Source of the DNA: Pseudoalteromonas luteoviolacea
GTDB taxonomy: Bacteria > Pseudomonadota > Gammaproteobacteria > Enterobacterales > Alteromonadaceae
DNA: 64,000 bases
Assembly: GCF_001750165.1 (NCBI RefSeq)
Contig: NZ_CP015411.1
Location: forward strand, 4,564,501-4,628,500
Direction: 5' to 3'
The translations under genes were made by a program, and so were the position numbers. The notes beneath the pieces are model-generated. The model was not told the origin of the DNA, did not search any database, and was given only the letters and a program-made list of their open reading frames with translations. Positions 27,278 to 34,206 of this stretch are shown in pieces. Within the stretch, counting starts at the first letter, position 1, and every line of letters starts with the position of its first letter.

Positions 27278-27298
27278 GAGTGCTTTTCTTAAGCACTC
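27278..27298 (+). terminator. Terminator after cysQ
   Basis: An 8 bp stem GAGTGCTT/AAGCACTC with a 5 nt loop starts nine bases after the cysQ stop codon and is followed by the T-rich tract TCCTCTTTACTTT. It probably ends the cysG-cysQ operon. Confidence 0.75.
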
Positions 27299-27445
27299 TC
27301 CTCTTTACTTTAATACCGTTCAGTGGATTCTGCTGGGCTTTTAAACAACTTACTTATAATATAACGCCCTGTAAACCTTGGTTATCACTCTTTTCGTAGC
27401 CAGTATATTTTGTTTGGAAACTCTCTTTTCTCTTTGGAATTAAAT

Positions 27446-28456
27446 ATGGACTTTAATAAGCTCACTGCAACCTTACTTCTGACTTTCTGTGCACAGACTG
27501 CAAGCGCCTCAACAGATGAGGTCTCAGTACTTAATCAATGTATATTGAATCAAACGATATCTGGAGATGATACGCGCACAATAAAAGAAGTTCGAGAGTA
27601 TTGTGAGCAGCAAGTGAGTGCACTGAGCCAGCTTGACAAACGTATGGCCAGAGAGCGAGTCACTGAAGAGAATCGCAACGTGCTGACTCCTCATCACAGA
27701 AATTACATTTTGCCAGTATCTTATATTAAAAACCCCAATAACCGCCCATTTGACGGTTTTTCTGACAAAGCCAATAAAGATGGCGAACCTCTAGATAATG
27801 TAGAGGCAAAATATCAAATTTCATTAAAGCTACCAATTTATCATGACTTTGAAGATAAAGATCAAGCCATTTATATGGGAGTTACGCTGCAGTCGTATTG
27901 GCAAGTGTATAATAAAGATATTTCCTCTCCCTTTAGAGAAACCAACTATGAACCAGAAATATTTTGGGTCAACTTTTTAGATGACGAGAATGTCTTGTGG
28001 GGTGATGAGATGGCTTTTGTATTGGGTATTTCACATCAATCAAATGGCAGAAGCCAACCAAACTCACGCTCTTGGAATCGCATCTATGCCAACTTCATTT
28101 GGGAGTATGATGGGTTTGTCTTTAGTTTCAAACCTTGGTATCGACTGCCAGAAGATGAGAAACCTGAAGATAACCTAGCAAAAGGCGATGATAACCCGGA
28201 TATTCATAAATATATGGGCTACTTTGAACTCAGCGGTGCCTACCGCTTTAACAATGACCATGAAGTCGGCATGATGCTACGCAATAATGCTGGCGGTGAT
28301 AATAGAGGTGCTGTACAGCTAGATTGGTCCTTCCCTATTACAGGGCGCGTACGTGGCTATGCGCAATACTTCAATGGATATGGCGAAAGCCTCATCGATT
28401 ACAACGCACATATCCAAAGATTGGGCCTAGGTATCGCCATCACCGACTTGCTATAA
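27446..28456 (+). CDS. pldA: Outer membrane phospholipase A (OMPLA)
   Basis: OMPLA is a beta-barrel lipase that degrades phospholipids that have reached the outer leaflet. I choose ATG 27446 (MDFNKLTATLLLTFCAQTAS), which gives a signal peptide ending near ASAS and has GGAA upstream; an in-frame TTG 12 codons earlier lacks a binding site. The 336-residue product has the active-site block SHQSNGRSQPNSRSWNR with His197, Ser199 and Asn211, matching the H-S-N triad of E. coli OMPLA. The alternating C-terminal strands end in a hydrophobic residue as expected for a barrel. It is a single gene behind the cys operon terminator. Confidence 0.94.
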   Translation: MDFNKLTATLLLTFCAQTASASTDEVSVLNQCILNQTISGDDTRTIKEVREYCEQQVSALSQLDKRMARERVTEENRNVLTPHHRNYILPVSYIKNPNNRPFDGFSDKANKDGEPLDNVEAKYQISLKLPIYHDFEDKDQAIYMGVTLQSYWQVYNKDISSPFRETNYEPEIFWVNFLDDENVLWGDEMAFVLGISHQSNGRSQPNSRSWNRIYANFIWEYDGFVFSFKPWYRLPEDEKPEDNLAKGDDNPDIHKYMGYFELSGAYRFNNDHEVGMMLRNNAGGDNRGAVQLDWSFPITGRVRGYAQYFNGYGESLIDYNAHIQRLGLGIAITDLL

Positions 28457-28502
28457 AGCAAACTTACTCCGGTCAAGGCATGCTTGACCGGATAGACTTT
28501 TC

Positions 28503-29396
28503 CTAGCGCTTCACAAAGAATACACCACAGAACTTCGCAACTAATACATCACCATCATACACGTTCACCGGCACCGTATACTTGGCCTTGCCTTCAGTCT
28601 CAAGTTCTGTCAATTCGCCACTACACTCAGATAAGGTCACCGTTGCGCCTGGGGCTGTCGTGAGCGGTTTGAGATACTTAATTTCAGCATCAGCAAGGAC
28701 AATATCGCCTTCAAGATTAAGCTCCTTTAATGCCAAATATGTTGCGCCCCACCCAGTCAAAGTTGCCATACTATATACTGAGCCGGCAAACATAGAATTG
28801 TGCAAATTCAGATTGGCTTTTAAATCGGCTTTGGTCGAAAACTGCCAATCGGTATAACTTTCAACTTTAATGCCCATGGCATCACTGATTGGAATGGATT
28901 CACGCCACGTGTCTTGCAAAACTTGTGTCCAATCTGGGTGTCTAAACCAGCCTGGCTCTGATGGCTTTTGCTTGACCATTTTCCAGTGCTGTACATCTCC
29001 ATAGGCTAGATGCGCTTTTTCAACCACCTTATAGCCATGACGCTCATAAAATGCCAAAGCGCGCTCTCTGGCAAACAGCACCAGCTCCTGCGCATCTTGC
29101 GTCCAAGCTATCTTTTCCAGCTCATGTAGCAATCGGCTGCCCAAATGCTGACCTCGGTGCCCTTCGCCCACTGCCATATAACGCACCTGTGCCTGAAGGT
29201 GATTATTAAAGTGTAAACGCGCAACTGCCAGCACTTCGCCTTCATTATTTTTAATGTACCTGTGCTCAGCATCTTGCTCTAAATCGTCTTGCTCTGAGCC
29301 TCTTGGTTGATCCCAAGGTGCTCTGAGTACCTGCCAACGCAATTGATAATAGTCTTGCCAATCTTGGCTACTTTGCGGCGAAATGACTGGAAACAT
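28503..29396 (-). CDS. yiiD: YiiD/MadA-type protein: N-acetyltransferase-fold plus hotdog thioesterase-fold domains
   Basis: The 297-residue product has two domains. Residues ~1-145 form a GNAT-fold domain (VRYMAVGEGHRGQHLGSRLL is the acyl-CoA binding loop; ALAFYERHGYKVV). Residues ~150-297 form a hotdog domain with NLHNSMFAGSVYSMATLTGW, the YiiD C-terminal family. E. coli YiiD has this architecture and has been reported as a malonyl-ACP decarboxylase (MadA) supporting fatty acid initiation; that assignment is from memory. In E. coli yiiD is next to dtd and yihY, which also occur here at 30.2-32.5 kb. It is divergent from the next gene. Confidence 0.88.
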   Translation of the reverse strand: MFPVISPQSSQDWQDYYQLRWQVLRAPWDQPRGSEQDDLEQDAEHRYIKNNEGEVLAVARLHFNNHLQAQVRYMAVGEGHRGQHLGSRLLHELEKIAWTQDAQELVLFARERALAFYERHGYKVVEKAHLAYGDVQHWKMVKQKPSEPGWFRHPDWTQVLQDTWRESIPISDAMGIKVESYTDWQFSTKADLKANLNLHNSMFAGSVYSMATLTGWGATYLALKELNLEGDIVLADAEIKYLKPLTTAPGATVTLSECSGELTELETEGKAKYTVPVNVYDGDVLVAKFCGVFFVKR

Positions 29397-29472
29397 ATTT
29401 ACTCCTTTTGATGCACACCCATGTGCGTGCCATTTTTGTGTTCTACCTTACAAGAAAAATCCTGAACAGGAA

Positions 29473-30255
29473 ATGTTCAACGTAAAATCACCGACTAATT
29501 GTGTAAAATCATCTAAACACAGTGGAATTACCTCAATCCTTGTCTATGCTGATGGAACTATGCAAGATTTTTTGACTGAATCAGGAACCGTCAGCAACGA
29601 TTTTGTAGCCCAAAGCCATGAGCTTGGCCACTTGTTATATTGGCATAAGCACGGGAAAACGAGCATACAAGTTAGACAAGAAAAAACGCTTCGTTGGCTA
29701 TTAATAAACAATACGTTACAGTCAATCGTTGAACTGAATCACCCAGAGCATTTGCTTTTCCCTCATTTGCAAGTGTTGGACCAGCTATGGCAAAAATACC
29801 CCACCCCAAATCGCGTGCTTGAATTGGGTTTAGGCGCGGGTGCCATACGAGATTATCTGCACAGCGTACATGATGATTGCCAGGTGATTTCTGTTGAGAA
29901 CAATCCTGACATCATCCACTGCTATAAACGTTATTTTGGCGGAGACCATATCAGTGAAGTAAATTGCAGTGACGCCTACAAAGTCTTAGAAATTGAGCAT
30001 AACCGTCCATTTGACTGGATTATTTTGGATCTATTTAGTGAATTAGATGCGCCGCGTTTTTTATATCAGCACAAGTTTTACACCCTACTACGCAATAAAA
30101 TTTCAGAGCAGGGTGTGCTATTTATCAACTTTATTGCAGAGCACGAATCACAATTAAAACAGCTAGAACACCTGCTTATTATTAATTTCGGAAAAAAGCC
30201 ACATATACATCAGGTGCCTGGCTATGCAAACCATATTATCGTGGTTGAGCGTTAG
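29473..30255 (+). CDS. Spermidine-synthase-like SAM-dependent transferase
   Basis: The C-terminal ~200 residues form a Rossmann-like SAM/dcSAM-binding domain: RVLELGLGAGAIRDYL (glycine-rich loop), then VISVENNPDII with an acidic ribose-binding residue, then FDWIILDLF. This is the pattern of spermidine-synthase-fold proteins. Whether it uses decarboxylated SAM and makes polyamines or is a methyltransferase cannot be told. The start is uncertain: ATG 29473 gives 260 residues; an upstream ATG at 29383 overlaps the yiiD start, and ATG 29560 is also possible. It converges on dtd and their stop regions overlap by 4 bp. Confidence 0.75.
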   Translation: MFNVKSPTNCVKSSKHSGITSILVYADGTMQDFLTESGTVSNDFVAQSHELGHLLYWHKHGKTSIQVRQEKTLRWLLINNTLQSIVELNHPEHLLFPHLQVLDQLWQKYPTPNRVLELGLGAGAIRDYLHSVHDDCQVISVENNPDIIHCYKRYFGGDHISEVNCSDAYKVLEIEHNRPFDWIILDLFSELDAPRFLYQHKFYTLLRNKISEQGVLFINFIAEHESQLKQLEHLLIINFGKKPHIHQVPGYANHIIVVER

Positions 30256-30689
30256 ACAGACAAATTAAATGTTACCGGCCCATCATTACACAGGCTAACC
30301 TGCATATCCGCAGCAAACTGCCCCGTCGCGACCGTAATACCAAGCGCTTTTGCCTGTTCAACAAAGTATTCGTATAATCGCTTTGCTTGATCGGGAGTAC
30401 CGGCAGAAGAAAAGCTCGGTCGCATGCCTTTTTTTGTATCAGCGGCCAAAGTAAATTGTGAAACCACGAGTAATTCACCACCAATGTCTTTAAGGCTTAA
30501 ATTCATTTTGCCTGCATCATCTGTAAAAATTCGATAATTACTGACTTTATGCAGTAGCTTATCGGCACTTTGCTCATCATCTATTTTTTCAACACCGAGT
30601 AAAAGTAAAATACCCTGCTGAATTGCTCCAACGACTTCTCCACTCACTTCAACTTTCGCAAACTTGACCCTTTGAATTAACCCTTGCAC
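30252..30689 (-). CDS. dtd: D-aminoacyl-tRNA deacylase
   Basis: DTD removes D-amino acids (and glycine from tRNA-Ala) mis-attached to tRNA. The 145-residue length is standard, and both signature motifs are visible: SQFTLAADTKKGMRPSF (Ser-Gln-Phe-Thr loop) and the C-terminal NDGPVTF, which holds the cross-subunit Gly-Pro motif. Its stop overlaps the convergent gene by 4 bp, and it is probably co-transcribed from yihY and pip upstream. Confidence 0.97.
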   Translation of the reverse strand: MQGLIQRVKFAKVEVSGEVVGAIQQGILLLLGVEKIDDEQSADKLLHKVSNYRIFTDDAGKMNLSLKDIGGELLVVSQFTLAADTKKGMRPSFSSAGTPDQAKRLYEYFVEQAKALGITVATGQFAADMQVSLCNDGPVTFNLSV

Positions 30690-30690
30690 T

Positions 30691-31641
30691 TTAACCTCTA
30701 TTTTTATCTATTTTGCACAACAGTAAATCTGCTGCTCGGCGAATAGCCTCCGAATATACTTGATTTGACGTACAGTGCCCAACGCCTTCTAAAATAAGTA
30801 GCCGAGCATTTAATGATGCGGCAAATTTTTGGGCCATTGCAAACCGACAAACCAAATCATGGCGGCTATGAACCATCCAAATAGGCAGAGATTTTAGGGT
30901 GAGGGTGTGCTTAAACAATGCCTCATCTTCTAAAAAGCACAAGTTAGACATGTAATGCACCATTAATCTAGCTTGAGCAACTAAATGTGCAGGTGAAGGA
31001 AGTTGATATCGCTGTAATTGGGTTTCAACGCTTAGCTGTACATCCCAATCATGCCACAACTGCGCCGCTTTGTGCTGTGATAATTCATCATCGCCAAATA
31101 GCTGCTGTTGATAATGAGATAATATCTGCTGATGTGAGGCGAGCCCCTGTGAAAACTGAGTAAAACGCTCTGGATAAAACTGTGCTCCCGCACCTTTGTC
31201 ACTATATAGCCAAGCCATATCTGATGAGGTCGAGAAAAAACTCGCCCACGTGATCACTCCTGACACACGATCAACATGCTGCATCGCAAACCACAAGGCT
31301 AATGTCGCGCCCCATGATCCCCCAGCCAAAACGCAACGTGGAATATCGAGATAATCCAATAGCGTCACAATATCTTCAATCAGTAATGCGGTGTGGTTGT
31401 GCTCAAGTGATTGAGGGGAAGAGTTTCCACATCCCCTTTGACTGTACAAAATAATACGGTAACGCTTTGGGTTGAAGTAACTTTGTACAGCTCTTTGCAG
31501 CCCCGACCCGGGGCCACCATGCAATACCAGTAGCGGAACGCCTGCAGCATTCCCATACTCCTCAACATGCATTTGATGGCCATGAGTGAGCGGTAGATGA
31601 AAACTGCGCAGCGGCTCCGTTGGCTGATACAGTAGCGTCAT
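30691..31641 (-). CDS. pip: Proline iminopeptidase (alpha/beta hydrolase)
   Basis: This enzyme cleaves N-terminal proline from peptides in the cytoplasm. The 316-residue product has the S33 family pattern: HGGPGSG oxyanion motif at 41-47, YSQRGCGNSSP, the nucleophile elbow GGSWGATLAL with Ser109, then HSRHDLVCR (Asp) and VGHC (His) near the C-terminus. No signal peptide is seen. It follows yihY by 9 bp and is one base from dtd, so yihY-pip-dtd looks like an operon; E. coli has yihY and dtd adjacent without pip. Other aminopeptidase specificities in the S33 family remain possible. Confidence 0.88.
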   Translation of the reverse strand: MTLLYQPTEPLRSFHLPLTHGHQMHVEEYGNAAGVPLLVLHGGPGSGLQRAVQSYFNPKRYRIILYSQRGCGNSSPQSLEHNHTALLIEDIVTLLDYLDIPRCVLAGGSWGATLALWFAMQHVDRVSGVITWASFFSTSSDMAWLYSDKGAGAQFYPERFTQFSQGLASHQQILSHYQQQLFGDDELSQHKAAQLWHDWDVQLSVETQLQRYQLPSPAHLVAQARLMVHYMSNLCFLEDEALFKHTLTLKSLPIWMVHSRHDLVCRFAMAQKFAASLNARLLILEGVGHCTSNQVYSEAIRRAADLLLCKIDKNRG

Positions 31642-31650
31642 GGATTAACC

Positions 31651-32523
31651 TCATGATTGAGGTGTGTCATTCTCCTGTTCATGATGTTCGGCCAAACAAG
31701 CGGTAAACTCTGCGCCTAATAACACCACCATCCATGATAAATACACCCAAACAAATAAAATAGGAATTGTCGCCAACGCACCGTATATGACCTCATATGA
31801 CGGAAAGTGGCTGATATACATTGCAAACCCTCTTTTCGTCAGCTCAAATAAAAAGGCGGCAAACAAAGCGCCCGGTATCGCGGCTTTAAACGACACACGT
31901 GTATTTGGAACTAAAGTATAGAGCATAATGAAGCCTGCCATTGAAATTACGTAAGGCAGCAACTTTAAAAGCAAGCCACTAAAACCTGGGATACCTTGAT
32001 CGGCAAACGATACCAAAGAAACAATATAAGAGGTGACACCAATACTAGCGCCTAATAACACAGGCCCAAGTGTGAGTACCATCCAATAAATCGCAAATGA
32101 GATCATCAATGGACGTTTACTCTCTACACGCCAAATGCGATTTAAGGCGCTATCCACATTGCGAATAAGTAATAACGCTACCGCAGCCAAAAAGCTGATG
32201 CCCACAGCGGTCATTTGATTGGCATTACCTGCAAATGCACTGATATGGGCTTTTATCGTGTCGGTAGAGGTAGGTACGAAATTTGTGAAAATAAAATTTT
32301 CTATCGCCAAGCGGGTATTTTCAAAACCAGGGAATGCCGTAAAAATAGCGACCCCCACGGCGATCAGTGGTACCAGTGAAAGTAAGGTAACATATGCCAA
32401 GTACCCAGCATTAATGGTGAGTTGATCTTCTCTGCAACGTTCAAAAAACCGCCGCCACCAACTCGGTTGGGCATCTAACACTGCGCGGGCTTGTGCTTTT
32501 ATTTGTGGCCAATGTTGTTTCAT
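31651..32523 (-). CDS. yihY: YihY/BrkB family inner-membrane protein
   Basis: The 290-residue polytopic membrane protein has about six hydrophobic helices and the family pattern near the N-terminus (FFERCREDQLTINAGYLAYV, TLLSLVPLIAVG) and C-terminus (IPILFVWVYLSWMVVLLGAE). The family was once wrongly annotated as ribonuclease BN; its function is unknown. It heads the presumed yihY-pip-dtd operon. The C-terminal tail is short and acidic. Confidence 0.93.
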   Translation of the reverse strand: MKQHWPQIKAQARAVLDAQPSWWRRFFERCREDQLTINAGYLAYVTLLSLVPLIAVGVAIFTAFPGFENTRLAIENFIFTNFVPTSTDTIKAHISAFAGNANQMTAVGISFLAAVALLLIRNVDSALNRIWRVESKRPLMISFAIYWMVLTLGPVLLGASIGVTSYIVSLVSFADQGIPGFSGLLLKLLPYVISMAGFIMLYTLVPNTRVSFKAAIPGALFAAFLFELTKRGFAMYISHFPSYEVIYGALATIPILFVWVYLSWMVVLLGAEFTACLAEHHEQENDTPQS

Positions 32524-32610
32524 AATTGTTTATACATTGATGATTGCTTTGCACATATTACCAATCCACTTCATAATTTAAAGTAGCCCTATTAAGTAAA
32601 AGGATAAAGT

Positions 32611-33273
32611 ATGCCCCTAAAATACCTAAAAATTTATGCTTTGATTGCCGCTTGCGCCTTGTTTAGTGGCTGTAAGAGTGCGCAAAATGCCTATTATTCT
32701 GCGTGGGAGCAGGTTGGTGTACATAAACGTGATATTCTTGTTGATCGCGTCGAAGATACTCAACAATCTCAACAAACCTCTCAACAAGAATTTCAAAATG
32801 CACTGGAACGCTTATCTGCCCTCATCGATTTTGATGGTGGAGAATTACAAAGTGTCTACGAGCAGTTGAATAGTGACTTTGAAGCGAGTCAAAAAGCGGC
32901 GCAATCTGTCACTGACAATATTGATAAAGTCGAGTCGGTTGCCGACGCCTTATTCGAAGAATGGCAAACGGAGCTTGAGGAGTTTAGCAATCCAAAGTTA
33001 AAACGCAGTAGTGAGCAAAAACTGCAACAAACTCAAAAGCAATATGACAAACTCCTGCGCTCAATGCGTAAGAGCGAGTCAAAAATGCAGCCTGTTCTGG
33101 ATTCAATGAAAGACAATGTTTTATACCTAAAACACAACCTCAATGCGCAAGCCATTGCTGCGATCAGAGGCGAATTTACTAATTTAAAGCGTGATATTCA
33201 GGGCTTGATCACAGATATGAATCGCTCAATTGCAGATTCAACTGCCTTTATAGAGCAAATGAACAAAAATTAA
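32611..33273 (+). CDS. DUF2959-family coiled-coil lipoprotein
   Basis: The 220-residue product has a lipoprotein signal peptide with lipobox LFSGC (Cys21), followed by a long, highly charged, Gln-rich alpha-helical body with strong coiled-coil character. The segment ending AYYSAWEQVGVHKRDILVDR just after the Cys is the mark of the DUF2959 family in Alteromonadales and Vibrio. The function is unknown. It is a single gene divergent from yihY. Whether the lipid anchor faces the inner or outer membrane cannot be told from residue +2 alone (Lys). Confidence 0.85.
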   Translation: MPLKYLKIYALIAACALFSGCKSAQNAYYSAWEQVGVHKRDILVDRVEDTQQSQQTSQQEFQNALERLSALIDFDGGELQSVYEQLNSDFEASQKAAQSVTDNIDKVESVADALFEEWQTELEEFSNPKLKRSSEQKLQQTQKQYDKLLRSMRKSESKMQPVLDSMKDNVLYLKHNLNAQAIAAIRGEFTNLKRDIQGLITDMNRSIADSTAFIEQMNKN

Positions 33274-33298
33274 GACCCAATACGCACTAAGCAGCTGC

Positions 33299-34120
33299 TT
33301 AGTGCGTCTCTGACATATTTAAAGCCGCCTTCTCATACAACCCGTTGATTTCATAATCAGAAATAGTTAATAAAAATGCGTCTTTGATAATCACCTTCAA
33401 CTGCGCAGCATCCTTAATCAAAGTCTCACTGACCTCCGCAGTTTCTTCATTGCGATACACATATAACAAGTTATTTAGAGTATGACGCTCTGTTTGCGTC
33501 ATCCGTGATGATACTAAGTGATTTACAAACAGTGAGTCAGGATGTTGATGACAATAAAAGTGAGCAACATCGCAATCACTTTCAAAGGCCTCTGAGAGTT
33601 CAACATCATACAAGGGTGTCAACTTGGGTGATGTGAGCGTAAGCACTACGCGCCCAGCACTGCGCTCAATATGATAAGCATAATTTTCATCACATACGTC
33701 GGCATTGTTATCAATAGGTATTAAAATACGTGGTGTTTTACTCCCAAAACCCACATCTATTAAATATTCACTGCGATTGTATTTGAGCAACGTTACCCGG
33801 TGTGTGCGAGGATTATCCCATTTACCATTAAGTAAAACTCGAGCAAGCACCGGAGAAGCATCAAAACCCAACGCCTGCAATGCTATCATCACGATTTTAT
33901 TGTGCTCAAAACAGTAGCCCCCTTGCTCGTCTTCAATGACTCGAGTAAACACCGTATCAAGCTCTAAGCTTAAGCGTTTATTTTGCAATGCATTGATACT
34001 GCTAAAACTGAATCGCGCGAGGTGCGCTTTTATTAGTTGCTCAACAAACGCTAAATTACAACCTTTTGGATTGTCCAGTCCTAATTTGGCTAAATACAAG
34101 GCCAATTGCGATGATGTCAT
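33299..34120 (-). CDS. nat: Arylamine N-acetyltransferase
   Basis: NAT transfers acetyl (or other acyl) groups from CoA to arylamines, hydrazines or aminobenzoates. The 273-residue cytoplasmic product has the complete catalytic triad Cys70 (QGGYCFEHN), His107 (RTHRVTLL) and Asp122 (YLIDVGFGSKTPR). The spacing is almost identical to that of Salmonella NAT (69/107/122). No aromatic biosynthesis genes lie beside it, so the natural substrate is unknown. Some relatives act in amide formation for natural products, but nothing here suggests that. Confidence 0.93.
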   Translation of the reverse strand: MTSSQLALYLAKLGLDNPKGCNLAFVEQLIKAHLARFSFSSINALQNKRLSLELDTVFTRVIEDEQGGYCFEHNKIVMIALQALGFDASPVLARVLLNGKWDNPRTHRVTLLKYNRSEYLIDVGFGSKTPRILIPIDNNADVCDENYAYHIERSAGRVVLTLTSPKLTPLYDVELSEAFESDCDVAHFYCHQHPDSLFVNHLVSSRMTQTERHTLNNLLYVYRNEETAEVSETLIKDAAQLKVIIKDAFLLTISDYEINGLYEKAALNMSETH

Positions 34121-34206
34121 AGCACCTCCTACTCATCTGCTTACTTATACAAATTGTATTTAGGGCTTTGTAAGGTAAAACCTGAAGCAGGGTTGAGGTC
34201 AAGCTT

